64,000 nt of DNA from positions 1 to 64,000 of the forward strand of contig JAFXZS010000016.1 of NCBI GenBank assembly GCA_017541105.1, written 5' to 3'. The stretch is from Clostridia bacterium (GTDB lineage Bacteria; Bacillota; Clostridia; Christensenellales; Aristaeellaceae). The notes beneath the pieces are model-generated. The model had not been told where the DNA came from. It was given only the letters and a program-made list of their open reading frames with translations, and made no database searches. The position numbers and the translations under genes were made by a program. Shown piece after piece: positions 55,088 through 64,000 of this stretch; the first letter of the stretch is position 1; each line of letters starts with the position of its first letter.

Positions 55088-56860
55088 ATGCAGAACAGAA
55101 CGCATACGTGCAATGAACTGCGGCTTGCGGACGTGGGAAAAGAGGTCCGGCTGAGCGGCTGGGTGGAAAATGTCCGGGAAGTGGGAGGAAACCTTGCTTT
55201 TGTCGTGCTGCGGGATTTCTACGGATCCACGCAGCTGGTTGCGGAAGACGGGGAAACGCTGGAAGTGTTCCTGAACCTGAACAAGGAAAGCGTCGTCTCG
55301 GTGACGGGAACGGTACGGGAACGGGCCAGCAAGAATCCCAAAATGCCCACCGGCGATATTGAAGTGGTGCCGGACAGTGTGGATGTGCTGGGAAAATGCC
55401 GATACAATGCGCTGCCGTTCCAGATCAGCCGCAGCCGGGAAGCGGACGAGAGCATCCGGCTGAAATACCGGTATCTGGACCTGCGCAATCCGGAGGTCAA
55501 GAAGAACATTATTCTGCGGTGCAACGTGGTTTCCGCCCTTCGCCAGGCGATGAATGAGCACGGATTCCTGGAGATCACAACCCCGATCCTGACGGCTTCC
55601 TCTCCGGAAGGCGCCCGGGATTACCTGGTACCGGCCCGGAAACACCCCGGCATGTTCTATGCGCTTCCGCAGGCACCGCAGCAGTTTAAGCAGTTGCTGA
55701 TGGCCAGCGGTTTCGACCGGTATTTCCAGATCGCTCCCTGCTTCCGGGACGAAGACGCCCGCGGAGACCGGAGCCCCGGAGAGTTCTATCAGCTGGATAT
55801 GGAAATGGCCTTTGCCAGCCAGGAGGATGTTTTTGCCGTGCTGGAGGATGTGCTTCCGCCGGTGTTTTCCAGATTCGGCAAATATCACACCGCTTCCGCC
55901 GCGCCTTTCCGCAGGATTCCGTATCTGGAAGCCATGGAAACCTACGGCACGGACAAGCCGGATCTGCGGATTGACCTGACGGTGAAGGACGTGACCGCAC
56001 TGATGGACGGCTGCGGATTCGGGCCGTTCGAAGGCAGCACCGTCAAGGCAATCCCCGTTACAAACTTCACTGCCACACGGAAACAGATCGACAAGCTGTG
56101 CGCCGACGCGGAAGTGGTCAGCGGGAACAAGAGCTACTGGTTCAGGCTGGACGAGAACGGAGAGATTTCCGGCGGAATCGCCAAGTTCCTGCAGGAGAGG
56201 AAGGAAGCGGTCATCCGCGAGCTGAACCTGCAGCCCAACACGTTCGTGGCGCTGGCCGCCGGCAAAAAGAATGCGGCGCAGAAGACCGCGGGCGTGCTGA
56301 TCCGCAAGCTCGGGGAACTGTGTCCGAACCATATGGATACGGAACGGTATGAGTTTTGCTGGATTGTTGATTTTCCCATGTATGAAATCGGCGAGGAGAG
56401 CGGGGAACTGGAGTTCTGCCATAATCCTTTCTCCATGCCGAACGGCGGGCTGGATATCCTGAACAGGGCTGCTTCCGGCGAAGTGGATCCCCTGGAGATC
56501 ACCGCCTTCCAGTATGACCTGGTTTGCAACGGTGTGGAACTCTCCTCCGGCGCGGTGCGGAACCATGATCCGGAGATCATGATCAAAGCATTCGAAATGG
56601 TCCGGCTGGGAGAAGAGGACGTCAAGGCCAAGTTCCCGGCCATGTACAACGCGTTCTGCTACGGAGCGCCGCCGCATGCGGGGATTGCTCCCGGGGTGGA
56701 CCGGATGGTCATGCTACTGGCAGGCGAGGAATCCATCCGGGAAGTGATTCCGTTCCCGATGAACAAAAATGCCCAGGATATTATGATGGGAGCGCCCGGC
56801 CCCGTAGACGACAAACAGCTGGAGGAACTTCACATCCGCGTTGAAAAGGACGAGAAGTAA
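55088..56860 (+). CDS. aspS: Aspartyl-tRNA synthetase
   Basis: 590 residues, the bacterial type with an OB anticodon domain (about 1-100; VRLSGWVENVREVGGNLAFV), class II motif 2 (FRDEDARGDRSPGEFYQLDM, about 214), the GAD insertion (about 300-400) and motif 3 (GIAPGVDRMVMLLAG, about 535). ATG at 55088 was chosen because GGGAGAG lies upstream; the in-frame start at 55067 lies in hisS. Whether it also charges tRNA-Asn cannot be told. Confidence 0.98.
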   Translation: MQNRTHTCNELRLADVGKEVRLSGWVENVREVGGNLAFVVLRDFYGSTQLVAEDGETLEVFLNLNKESVVSVTGTVRERASKNPKMPTGDIEVVPDSVDVLGKCRYNALPFQISRSREADESIRLKYRYLDLRNPEVKKNIILRCNVVSALRQAMNEHGFLEITTPILTASSPEGARDYLVPARKHPGMFYALPQAPQQFKQLLMASGFDRYFQIAPCFRDEDARGDRSPGEFYQLDMEMAFASQEDVFAVLEDVLPPVFSRFGKYHTASAAPFRRIPYLEAMETYGTDKPDLRIDLTVKDVTALMDGCGFGPFEGSTVKAIPVTNFTATRKQIDKLCADAEVVSGNKSYWFRLDENGEISGGIAKFLQERKEAVIRELNLQPNTFVALAAGKKNAAQKTAGVLIRKLGELCPNHMDTERYEFCWIVDFPMYEIGEESGELEFCHNPFSMPNGGLDILNRAASGEVDPLEITAFQYDLVCNGVELSSGAVRNHDPEIMIKAFEMVRLGEEDVKAKFPAMYNAFCYGAPPHAGIAPGVDRMVMLLAGEESIREVIPFPMNKNAQDIMMGAPGPVDDKQLEELHIRVEKDEK

Positions 56861-56866
56861 CCTCGG

Positions 56867-56895
56867 TTGTCAACGGAAGCAGAATCTGGTATAAT
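56867..56895 (+). promoter_or_regulatory. Promoter of the Asp23-AmaP-DUF2273-nusB run
   Basis: TTGTCA (56867-56872), 17-bp spacer, perfect TATAAT (56890-56895), directly after the aspS stop. The run of ten or so close-packed genes to 63587 may start here. Confidence 0.78.
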
Positions 56896-56932
56896 TATCA
56901 GGATTGAAAACCCACCGGAGGAGGAAGGTTCA

Positions 56933-57532
56933 ATGGCCACAAAAAAGGAGACGGGAAGTGTTCTGCCCCTGAATATGGAGGATGATCTGACTCCGTCCAC
57001 AAAAGTTACCTATGCCAATGAGGTGGTTGCGATTATCGCGGGCCTGGCAGCGAACGAAGTGGAGGGCATCGCGGGAATGTGCTCCGTCAGCGGAAACATT
57101 CTGAACAAGAACCGTAATGTCACCAAAGGGGTAAAAGTTGAAATCGGCACGGAAGAGGCTGCCGTGGACCTGTATGTCATCGTTGAGTACGGGACGCCGA
57201 TTCAGCGCGCTGCCATGGATGCGCAGGAGAATGTGCGCAAGGCCATTGAATCCATGACCGGACTGCATGTCGTCCGGGTCGACGTGCATGTGCAGGGTGT
57301 CAGCTTTGAACAGGAGAACAAGGCCGCGCTGCAGTCCGGAGCCGCCAGTGCCGTACTGGAAGCCGGAGAGGCACCGGGCGGTAACCTGGAAGAACCCAAA
57401 CAGGCGGATCCGGTTCCGGAAACGGCGGAAGCGGAACAAAAAGCCGCCAAACCGGTACGGAGCAAAACCGCCAAGACAAAGAAAACCCCCGCGGAGAAGC
57501 AGCCGGAGGAGACGCCCTCCGAAGAGAACTGA
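56933..57532 (+). CDS. Asp23/Gls24 family envelope stress protein
   Basis: 199 residues. The Asp23 domain is at about 22-125 (VTYANEVVAIIAGLAANEVE; VDLYVIVEYGTPIQRAAMDA; VVRVDVHVQGVSF); the last 70 residues are an acidic/Lys-Pro tail. In Staphylococcus Asp23 sits under the membrane bound to AmaP, which is the next gene here. ATG at 56933 has GGAGGAAGG upstream; a start at 56867 lies in the promoter. Confidence 0.95.
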   Translation: MATKKETGSVLPLNMEDDLTPSTKVTYANEVVAIIAGLAANEVEGIAGMCSVSGNILNKNRNVTKGVKVEIGTEEAAVDLYVIVEYGTPIQRAAMDAQENVRKAIESMTGLHVVRVDVHVQGVSFEQENKAALQSGAASAVLEAGEAPGGNLEEPKQADPVPETAEAEQKAAKPVRSKTAKTKKTPAEKQPEETPSEEN

Positions 57533-57607
57533 AACCATTATTGACAGGGGAGAGATCCTCTGTCTTTCTGACTTTTCAGGGAACGACAGAAACAGGAGGG
57601 AAGCTCG

Positions 57608-58648
57608 ATGAAAATCCGAATTCTGGACCGGATTCTGGTTGCACTGGCCGGCCTGATCCTGGTGGCCGCATGCGTCGGCCTGGTCGGGCAGGTTTTTCTC
57701 GGGAAGGACGTAATCGGGTTCGCGACAAAACAGCTGACACGGAGTTCCACCACTGCAAAGATCGTGATCGGTGCATGCGCGGCGCTGCTGCTGATCCTGG
57801 GAATCTACTGCGTGCTGATGCTGTTCCGCCACCGCAGCCGCAAGGACAAATTCATCCTGCAGAAAATGGAAACCGGAGAACTGGCAATTTCCCTGACCAC
57901 GCTTGAAACGATGGTCCGGAAATGCCTGGACCAGCATCCTGAAATCAAGACGGAGCAGATCCGGCTGGAGAACCAGCGGGACGGCCTGCTGGTAAGGGTT
58001 CGCGGGATCGTGGCAGGCGGAATCAGCATCCCGCTGACGATCGATACACTGCAAAAGCAGATCAAGCAATATGTGACCGCCTGCAGCGGAGTGGAAGTCA
58101 AGGGAATCAGAATTCAAATCGAAGCGTCCGGGGAGGACGCAAAGGACGCGCCGTTCGCCATTGAGGCGCCTGCCGGGATTCTGCTGCCAAAGGGCGGTGA
58201 GCCAAGGACGGAAATTCAGACGGAGGAGGCGCCGGCGCAGGAAACCCCGAAACCGGAAACGGCCTCTCCGGCAGAAACTCCCGCGGAACCGGAACCCGTC
58301 GGATCCGGAGAAGCTTCCGCTGCCATTGCCGCAATGGCTGCTGCGGAAACACTCATGAACGAGATGGATTTGGAAGACGACCGGCCGCTCCATCAGCGGC
58401 TGTTCAGCACGCAGGACGAGCCGTGTATTATGCCGCTTCCGCCTGAAAATCTGATCCGGGACGATGGGGAAGCCGGGAAAACGGAAGCTTCTGAAGGCTC
58501 CGGGGCCTATGATCCGGCCGGTTCAGCGGACCGGGAACCCGGAGAGGAAACAGAGACGGAAGAAGCCGGAAAGGATGAACCCGATGCTGCATCCGGAACA
58601 CCGGAGGAGAATACCGAAAATCGGGAGAAGGGAGAGGACAACGCATGA
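57608..58648 (+). CDS. amaP: Alkaline shock response membrane anchor protein AmaP
   Basis: 346 residues, longer than typical AmaP because of a 170-residue Glu/Pro/Ala-rich tail. Two helices (about 7-28 and 51-72) form the anchor, followed by the conserved segment GELAISLTTLETMVRKCLDQ and VRVRGIVAGGISIPLTIDTL. It tethers Asp23 to the membrane. AGGAGGG precedes ATG. A partial inverted repeat lies upstream at about 57541-57562. The tail may be species-specific. Confidence 0.88.
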   Translation: MKIRILDRILVALAGLILVAACVGLVGQVFLGKDVIGFATKQLTRSSTTAKIVIGACAALLLILGIYCVLMLFRHRSRKDKFILQKMETGELAISLTTLETMVRKCLDQHPEIKTEQIRLENQRDGLLVRVRGIVAGGISIPLTIDTLQKQIKQYVTACSGVEVKGIRIQIEASGEDAKDAPFAIEAPAGILLPKGGEPRTEIQTEEAPAQETPKPETASPAETPAEPEPVGSGEASAAIAAMAAAETLMNEMDLEDDRPLHQRLFSTQDEPCIMPLPPENLIRDDGEAGKTEASEGSGAYDPAGSADREPGEETETEEAGKDEPDAASGTPEENTENREKGEDNA

Positions 58649-58941
58649 AGAATAAGCTGAAGATGGGCACGCCGCTCATGGGCCTGGCGATCGGCCTGGC
58701 ACTGGTTGCAGCGGCGGTACTGGTGATGCTGATCGGCTTCTGGAAGACACTGCTCCTTCTGTTGCTTTTCGCTGTGGGTTATTTCATCGGAACAGTTGAG
58801 AACAAACAGGAGTTTATCCGGGAGACCGCCAATAAAATCATTCCCGCGAAAGAAACGAAGGTCATTGATCTCAAAAGCGAGATCGCGAGGGAACAGGATG
58901 AGGCCGCAGTGCGGACAAATCAGGAAAAGGATGGAGAGTAA
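58645..58941 (+). CDS. DUF2273 small membrane protein
   Basis: 98 residues with two tight helices (about 10-29 and 33-49; GFWKTLLLLLLFAVGYFIG) and a soluble tail (NKIIPAKETKVIDLKSEI). This is the usual third partner of Asp23 and AmaP. It overlaps amaP by four bases. Confidence 0.9.
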   Translation: MKNKLKMGTPLMGLAIGLALVAAAVLVMLIGFWKTLLLLLLFAVGYFIGTVENKQEFIRETANKIIPAKETKVIDLKSEIAREQDEAAVRTNQEKDGE

Positions 58942-58946
58942 AAGGC

Positions 58947-59399
58947 ATGTCTCGAACGACTGCGAGATCCGCTGCCATGCAGATGATTTTTGAAAAGGTT
59001 TCCGGAGGGCAGGGCGGTGAAGATACGCTGAAGATGATTTATGATGAGCTTCGGGAAAACGGAATGCCCGGGGAGCCGTCCGTCAGCCGAAAGGAACCGG
59101 ACGAGGAAGACCGGGCGTTTATTTCCGATGCATTTAACGGGGTCCTGGACCATCTGGAAGAGATTGACGAAAGGATCGGGAAGACAGCAAAGGGATGGAC
59201 GACGGACAGGATGTCCCTGGTGGATCTGACGATTCTGCGGCTGGCGGTATGGGAAATCCTGTACGATCCGGATATTCCGGCCGGTGTCTCCGTTTCGGAA
59301 GCGCTGGAGCTGACTGAACGCTATTCCGATCCGGACGACAAACCTTTTGTAAACGGTGTTCTCGGCACAATTGTCCGCGAGCACGAGGGAGAAGAATGA
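58947..59399 (+). CDS. nusB: Transcription antitermination protein NusB
   Basis: 150 residues, all-helical. Starts SRTTARSAAMQMIFEKV and contains TDRMSLVDLTILRLAVWEIL and the C-terminal KPFVNGVLGTIVRE. It binds boxA RNA with S10 in rRNA antitermination. Overlaps the next gene by four bases (ATGA). Confidence 0.96.
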   Translation: MSRTTARSAAMQMIFEKVSGGQGGEDTLKMIYDELRENGMPGEPSVSRKEPDEEDRAFISDAFNGVLDHLEEIDERIGKTAKGWTTDRMSLVDLTILRLAVWEILYDPDIPAGVSVSEALELTERYSDPDDKPFVNGVLGTIVREHEGEE

Positions 59400-60346
59400 C
59401 GGTACTGGGGCTTGATACCAGCAATTACAGAACCAGCGCGGCGCTGATCAGTACGGACGGACAAGTTCAAATGAACTACCGGGAACTGCTGCCCGTTTCC
59501 CCGGGAGAGAGAGGGCTCCGGCAGAACGAAGCCGTATTCGCTCATCTGAAGCAGCTGGGCGCAGCGGGGGATATGCTTCGGCAGACCGGAGACGGACAGA
59601 TCGCGGCTATCGGCGCCAGCGTGGCTCCGCGGGACGGGAACGACTCCTATATGCCTGTTTTTCAGGCTGGGGCTTCCTTCGGCAAGCTGATGGCTGCCAT
59701 GCTTCACATTCCCTTTGTTGCCACAACCCATCAGCGCGGGCATCTGGCTGCGGCAGCACTCGGAACGGAACTGGAAGAGGCTGACCGGTATCTGGCGCTT
59801 CATCTTTCGGGAGGCACAACGGATCTGCTGGAGGTGCGGGAAGAGGCGGTTCACCTGATCGGCGGAAGCCTGGACCTGCATGCCGGCCAGCTGGTGGACA
59901 GGGCCGGAGTCGCGCTGGGAATGCGTTTTCCGGCGGGGCCGGAACTGGAAGCGCTGGCACAGCGGGGGAAGAGCAAAAGCCTGTTGGGATGCAGCATGTG
60001 CAATGATGATCTTTCCTGCCATCTGAGCGGTGCGGAGAGCCAGGTACAGCGATGGATCAGGGCACAGGAACAGGCCCCCGAAGATATCGCGCGGGAGATT
60101 TACGATTTTCTGGCCAGAACGGTATCCCGCCTGATTCTCGCAGGACAGAAGAAAACCGGACTTGGATCCGTACTGATCACCGGAGGCATTGCATCCTCAG
60201 CCTTGTTCCGGAAAATGCTGGCAGAGCGGATCGCGGGACGCGGCGGTGCGCCGAGGCTGGTCTTCGGAAAGCCTGAACTGAGCGGTGACAATGCGGTGGG
60301 AGTCGCCTTCATTGCGCTGAAGGCATGGCAAAAAGGACAGCAATGA
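59396..60346 (+). CDS. Kae1/TsaD-like paralogue (ASKHA fold)
   Basis: 316 residues. It has the TsaD-type start LGLDTSNYRTSAALI, a metal-binding HQRGH (about 111), phosphate-binding LHLSGGTTDLLEV and LITGGIASS. It is shorter than true TsaD (about 335-345) and has different spacing, so it is a paralogue, not the t6A enzyme. Such genes often follow nusB in Clostridia; their role is unknown. Confidence 0.85.
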   Translation: MTVLGLDTSNYRTSAALISTDGQVQMNYRELLPVSPGERGLRQNEAVFAHLKQLGAAGDMLRQTGDGQIAAIGASVAPRDGNDSYMPVFQAGASFGKLMAAMLHIPFVATTHQRGHLAAAALGTELEEADRYLALHLSGGTTDLLEVREEAVHLIGGSLDLHAGQLVDRAGVALGMRFPAGPELEALAQRGKSKSLLGCSMCNDDLSCHLSGAESQVQRWIRAQEQAPEDIAREIYDFLARTVSRLILAGQKKTGLGSVLITGGIASSALFRKMLAERIAGRGGAPRLVFGKPELSGDNAVGVAFIALKAWQKGQQ

Positions 60347-60370
60347 GACCTTGTTGATACGGAGGCAAAT

Positions 60371-61225
60371 ATGGCTGCGAAGATTCTGGACGGAAAAACC
60401 ATGTCCGAAGAACTGAAAAGCAATATCGCCAGGCGGGTGGCAGCCATGAGAGAGAAGGGCGTAATCCCCGGGCTTGCCGTGATCCTGGCAGGGGATGATC
60501 CTGCCAGTGAGATTTACGTTCGCAACAAGGGAAAAGGCTGCGAGGAAGTCGGGATGTTTTCCCGGACAATCCGGATGGGTGCGGATGTTTCCCAGGAGGA
60601 ACTGGAAGCAGAGATTCAGAGGCTGAACGAGGATCCTGCCATTCACGGGATTCTTGTACAGCTCCCGCTGCCCGGGCATCTGAACGAAGAAGCTGCCCTG
60701 TCGCGGATCCTGCCGGAGAAGGACGTGGACGGTTTTCACCTGATCAACGCCGGCCGGCTGATGACAGGCGCGGAGGGAGTGATTCCCTGTACGCCCAAAG
60801 GCGTTCTGCATATGATCCGGGCCACCGGAGAACCGCTGAGCGGGAAAGAAGCTGTTGTCATCGGCCGCAGCAACATTGTCGGGAAACCGATGGCCATGCT
60901 GCTGCTGAGGGAGAACTGTACCGTTACCGTCTGCCACAGCCGGACAAGGAATCTGGCGGAGCATACCCGGCGTGCGGACATTCTGGTAGCCGCCGTCGGC
61001 AAGGCCAGGTTCGTAACGGCTGATATGGTCAAACCCGGTGCCATCGTGATTGACGTCGGAATCAACCGGGTGGACGGAAAAGTCTGCGGGGATGTGGATT
61101 TTGACGCGGTCAGGGAAAGAGCGGGATGGATTACGCCCGTACCGGGAGGCGTCGGGAAAATGACGATCGCGATGCTGCTGGCCAATACGGCCGATGCGGC
61201 GGAAAGGACGCTGCGGCATGCTTGA
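60371..61225 (+). CDS. folD: Methylenetetrahydrofolate dehydrogenase / cyclohydrolase
   Basis: 284 residues. Catalytic Lys in [16 protein letters not shown] (about 42-55), the folate motif [12 protein letters not shown] (about 95), the NADP segment [14 protein letters not shown] (about 160), and the end [16 protein letters not shown]. It interconverts methylene- and formyl-tetrahydrofolate. GGAGG lies before ATG. Overlaps xseA by eight bases. Confidence 0.97.
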   Translation: MAAKILDGKTMSEELKSNIARRVAAMREKGVIPGLAVILAGDDPASEIYVRNKGKGCEEVGMFSRTIRMGADVSQEELEAEIQRLNEDPAIHGILVQLPLPGHLNEEAALSRILPEKDVDGFHLINAGRLMTGAEGVIPCTPKGVLHMIRATGEPLSGKEAVVIGRSNIVGKPMAMLLLRENCTVTVCHSRTRNLAEHTRRADILVAAVGKARFVTADMVKPGAIVIDVGINRVDGKVCGDVDFDAVRERAGWITPVPGGVGKMTIAMLLANTADAAERTLRHA

Positions 61226-62492
61226 AACCGGCAGCCTGTCGGTCTCGCAGCTGAACCTGATGGTGGCGGAAGCAATCCGGAAGGATCCGAGAATCCGCAG
61301 CGTGACGGTTCGGGGAGAAGTCAGTGGTTTCCGGCATCATTTATCCTCCGGGCACTGGTATTTTTCCCTGAAGGATGACGAGTCCTCTGTCAGCTGTGTG
61401 ATGTTCCGGCAGAATACATTCCGGGCGCAGATGCGGCCGAGGGACGGGGACGCTGTTCAGGTCACCGGATATGTGGATGTGTATCCGAAGAACGGCAGCT
61501 ATCAGCTGTATGTGACAGGGCTGCGCGCAGGCGGAACAGGAGACCTGTTCATCCGGTATGAGGAACTGAAGAACCGGCTGAACGCGGAAGGACTGTTCGC
61601 ACCGGAAAGAAAACGGATGCTGCCGATGGTGCCGCGAAAGGTTGCGGTTGTGACATCCGCAAGCGGAGCGGCGCTGCATGATATCCTGAATGTTTCCGGA
61701 ATGCGGAATCCTTCGATCCCGATTGTGCTGATTCCGGTCAGCGTACAGGGAGAACGCGCTGCCGGGGAGATTGCGGCCGGCATCCGGAAGGCAAACGAAC
61801 AGACAGACGCGGAAGTGCTGATTGTTGCAAGAGGCGGTGGGTCCGCGGAGGATCTGTGGTGCTTCAATGAGGAGACCGTCGCAAGGGCTGTGGCGGGCAG
61901 CCGTATTCCGGTCGTTTCCGGCGTGGGACATGAGATTGATACAACCATCTGTGACCTGGCGGCGGATGTACGGGCTTCCACCCCCAGCAACGCAGCGGAA
62001 ATTGTCTTTCCGGACCGGAAGGAACTGAAAGGCAGGACGCGCGCGCTGGCGCTTCTGCTTTACAAGGCGGCAGGCGCGCAGATACAGGCCGGTGTGACAA
62101 AAACCCGGGAGACAGCCCTGCGGCTGTCCGCGCTCCGGCCGGGGAGGCAGATTGCGGAGCTGAATGCCAGATGCCGGTTATCCCGGGGGAATCTGATCCA
62201 CGCGCTGGACAACCGGCTGGAAAACCAGGCGGGAAACCTCCGGATGGAACGAATCCGGATGGAAAACGCGATGGCCCGCCGGATGGACGCGGCTGCGACG
62301 CAGACCGGGAAGATCAGGGAACGGCTGAAAGCCATGAACCCGCTGGGCATGCTGGAAAGGGGCTATGTCCTGGTGCAGAACCGGGAAGGTCGCGTGCTGA
62401 CAGAGAGAAAGCAGGCACTGGAAGCCAAAGACATGACGGTACGGTTTGCGGACGGATCCGTAAACGTGACCGTGACGACGGACGGAGAATGA
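61218..62492 (+). CDS. xseA: Exodeoxyribonuclease VII large subunit
   Basis: 424 residues. N-terminal OB fold ([40 protein letters not shown]), then the nuclease core ([55 protein letters not shown]), then a coiled coil. ATG at 61218; an in-frame start at 61194 lies in folD. It forms ExoVII with XseB. Confidence 0.97.
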   Translation: MLETGSLSVSQLNLMVAEAIRKDPRIRSVTVRGEVSGFRHHLSSGHWYFSLKDDESSVSCVMFRQNTFRAQMRPRDGDAVQVTGYVDVYPKNGSYQLYVTGLRAGGTGDLFIRYEELKNRLNAEGLFAPERKRMLPMVPRKVAVVTSASGAALHDILNVSGMRNPSIPIVLIPVSVQGERAAGEIAAGIRKANEQTDAEVLIVARGGGSAEDLWCFNEETVARAVAGSRIPVVSGVGHEIDTTICDLAADVRASTPSNAAEIVFPDRKELKGRTRALALLLYKAAGAQIQAGVTKTRETALRLSALRPGRQIAELNARCRLSRGNLIHALDNRLENQAGNLRMERIRMENAMARRMDAAATQTGKIRERLKAMNPLGMLERGYVLVQNREGRVLTERKQALEAKDMTVRFADGSVNVTVTTDGE

Positions 62493-62731
62493 ACCGCATG
62501 GACAGACATGAAGAGAACGGGACGCAAAGTTTTGAGGAACGGCTGGCACAGGTACAGGATATCATCGGAAGAATCGAGAGCGGTAAGCTTCCGCTTGAAG
62601 ATTCCGTGACAGCGTATGAGCAGGGCATGAAACTGCTGGATGCGCTGGACGGCGAACTGAAACAGATGAACCGAAGGCTGACAGTGCTGCAGGAAGGAAA
62701 GGAGACCGAAATGTCTCATGAGGACCTTTGA
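62489..62731 (+). CDS. xseB: Exodeoxyribonuclease VII small subunit
   Basis: 80 residues, the usual size. The family signature is SFEERLAQVQDIIGRIESGK, then LPLEDSVTAYEQGMKLL. ATG at 62489 overlaps the xseA stop (ATGA); an ATG at 62498 has GGAG ten bases upstream and is equally likely. Overlaps ispA by 14 bases. Confidence 0.95.
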   Translation: MNRMDRHEENGTQSFEERLAQVQDIIGRIESGKLPLEDSVTAYEQGMKLLDALDGELKQMNRRLTVLQEGKETEMSHEDL

Positions 62732-63587
62732 CGAATACCGAAGGATTACGGAAGCGGCGCTGGAGCCGATGCTGGACTCGCTCGGAGCCATTCCGGACCG
62801 GCTGAAGGAGGCAATGCTGTACAGCCTGACAGCAGGCGGAAAGCGGATCCGGCCGTCCCTGCTGCTGGGCGCGTGCGAGTCCGCCAGCGGAAGCCTGGAG
62901 GAGGCGCTCCCTTTTGCCTGCGCGCTTGAGATGATCCACACATACAGCCTGATCCACGACGATCTGCCTGCGATGGATAACGATGATCTGCGCAGGGGAA
63001 AGCCGACCAGCCACAAAGTATTCGGCGAGAACATTGCCATTCTGGCCGGGGACGCGCTGCTGAACGGCGCGGCGGAACTGATGACCCGTGCGGCTGTCCG
63101 GCGGAACGATATGCTGGGTGTGCGGGCGATGGAGATCATTATGCGCAGAGCCGGCGTGACCGGTATGATTGCGGGGCAGACGATGGACGTTCTGTCCGAA
63201 GGGGAGCTTCCCCGCGAGGATCTGGTGCGTTTTATCCACAGCCATAAGACAGCCGATCTGCTGGAGGCACCGGTGGAAGCCGGGCTGACGCTTGCAGGCG
63301 CTGCAGAGGAACAGATTGCCGCGGGAAGGGAATACGCATTCCATATGGGCCTGGCCTTCCAGATGACGGATGACCTGCTGGATGTGACGGGGGATGCTGC
63401 CGTGATGGGAAAAAATCCGGGCATGGACGGGAACAAGATGACCTGGGTAGCATTTCGCGGCGTGGAGGACACGAAGAAAGACGCGGCGGACGAAGTACGG
63501 AAAGCATGCGAGGCGCTTCGTAAGCTGCCGTGGGATCTGACGGCATTCGCTGTTTTCGCGGAGCAGCTGATTCACAGGGAACAATAA
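62718..63587 (+). CDS. ispA: Polyprenyl synthetase (farnesyl/geranylgeranyl diphosphate synthase)
   Basis: 289 residues. First Asp-rich motif DDLPAMDNDDLRRGKPTSHK (about 76), second motif FQMTDDLLDVTGD (about 213). Product length is usually C15 or C20; residues before the first motif (HTYSLIH) favour farnesyl diphosphate. It supplies undecaprenyl and quinone precursors. Neighbouring dxs, common after ispA, is not seen. Confidence 0.95.
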   Translation: MRTFDEYRRITEAALEPMLDSLGAIPDRLKEAMLYSLTAGGKRIRPSLLLGACESASGSLEEALPFACALEMIHTYSLIHDDLPAMDNDDLRRGKPTSHKVFGENIAILAGDALLNGAAELMTRAAVRRNDMLGVRAMEIIMRRAGVTGMIAGQTMDVLSEGELPREDLVRFIHSHKTADLLEAPVEAGLTLAGAAEEQIAAGREYAFHMGLAFQMTDDLLDVTGDAAVMGKNPGMDGNKMTWVAFRGVEDTKKDAADEVRKACEALRKLPWDLTAFAVFAEQLIHREQ

Positions 63588-63610
63588 GCACAAAACCGGA
63601 GGAACAAAGT

Positions 63611-64000
63611 ATGAAAGACCATTTTATGGAAGAAGTCGTTGTCAGGAAGAGCAATGGGCTGAACCGCATTCTTTACCTGCTCAGCTGGGTGATTATCATC
63701 CTGTCCGGCATGTCTGCCATGTTTATGTTTTCCGCGGTATCCAGCAGTCTCATGAGCGGCGGATTTGATCTGCAGACACTGCTGATGCTGCTTCTGTGCG
63801 CCGGCATCTGCGGATATACGTTTTTCTTTCATGACAGACTGCTGAACGAATATGAATACACGTTTACCAATGGCGCACTGGACTTTGCGGAAGTGTACAA
63901 CAACAAGAAGCGGAAATCCCTGGGCAGCCTGAATGTACGGAATGTGGAATGCTTTGCGAAGGTGAGTTCCGGGCATTTTCAGCGCTATGTGAATATGCCG
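63611..64000 (+). CDS. Membrane protein, truncated at the window edge (DUF6106-like)
   Basis: The first 130 codons of a frame that runs off the window. Two helices (about 19-40 and 55-72), then a cytoplasmic part starting LLNEYEYTFTNGALDFAEVY and KKRKSLGSLNVRNVECF. It resembles clostridial DUF6106 proteins as I remember them. AGGAGG precedes ATG. It may belong to the same run as ispA. Confidence 0.65.
   Translation, partial: MKDHFMEEVVVRKSNGLNRILYLLSWVIIILSGMSAMFMFSAVSSSLMSGGFDLQTLLMLLLCAGICGYTFFFHDRLLNEYEYTFTNGALDFAEVYNNKKRKSLGSLNVRNVECFAKVSSGHFQRYVNMP

Noticed and set aside
57541-57562. GACAG/CTGTC imperfect hairpin between asp23 and amaP as a terminator
   Set aside because: Central mismatches and only a short T-tract; the genes are probably co-transcribed.
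62171-62488. Upstream extension of the xseB frame (106 codons)
   Set aside because: It lies inside xseA in another frame; the family length of XseB fits the start at 62489 or 62498.

Overview
The window is chromosomal DNA of a low-to-mid GC (mid-50s % by eye) Gram-positive bacterium, most likely a gut or rumen member of the Clostridia (Bacillota). The evidence is the TTATCCACA DnaA boxes beside dnaA, the Asp23/AmaP/DUF2273 cluster, the nusB-Kae1-like-folD-xseAB-ispA gene order, an L10 leader before rplJL, and strong GGAGG ribosome sites with near-consensus TTGACA/TATAAT promoters. A closer taxon (Christensenellales or Aristaeella-like) is only an impression. No insertion sequence, phage gene, CRISPR array or tRNA gene was found. 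The one clearly broken gene is a peptidase remnant at 28865-29010.

Layout. 1-200: end of an rRNA operon (5S plus terminator). 272-5588, minus strand: an eight-gene run (unknown protein, ZnuA-like binding protein, FHA protein, degenerate FtsW-like protein, small anchored protein, CHAP-like secreted protein, YhhN protein, small membrane protein) fired from a promoter at the edge of the replication origin. 5595-7294: oriC and dnaA, followed not by dnaN but by pheS-pheT (7399-10848). 10955-24703: a large carbohydrate-uptake locus with two complete permease pairs, a 960-residue membrane-anchored solute-binding fusion, an anchored NHL/TPR protein, a YIP1-family membrane protein, a DUF5696-type putative glycosidase and a second, separately promoted binding protein. 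No ATPase is encoded, so a shared MsmX-type ATPase must be assumed.

24821-32724: an S-adenosylhomocysteine hydrolase-like enzyme with an MTA/SAH deaminase, an MFS carrier, an M42 peptidase remnant, a kinase-like phosphotransferase, a flavodiiron protein (minus) and a CPA2 antiporter. 32780-43090, minus strand: arginine/carbamoyl-phosphate operon argG-argC-GNAT-argJ-argB-argD-carA-carB, with ArgR-like operators upstream of argG; argF and argH are not here. 43325-48215: rnz-uvrB and a chain of overlapping small membrane, membrane and metallophosphoesterase genes. 48297-52590, minus: HAD phosphatase, two secreted proteins, and rplJ-rplL under their own leader. 52645-53739: a secreted SH3/peptidoglycan-binding protein.

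53743-64000: hisS-aspS, then the envelope-stress trio (Asp23, AmaP, DUF2273), nusB, a Kae1/TsaD paralogue, folD, xseA, xseB, ispA and a truncated membrane protein at the edge. Most calls for housekeeping genes are secure from motifs. The biological interest lies in the DUF5696/double-ABC locus, the deamination-type SAH recycling pair, the degenerate SEDS-like protein and the unusual origin neighbourhood.
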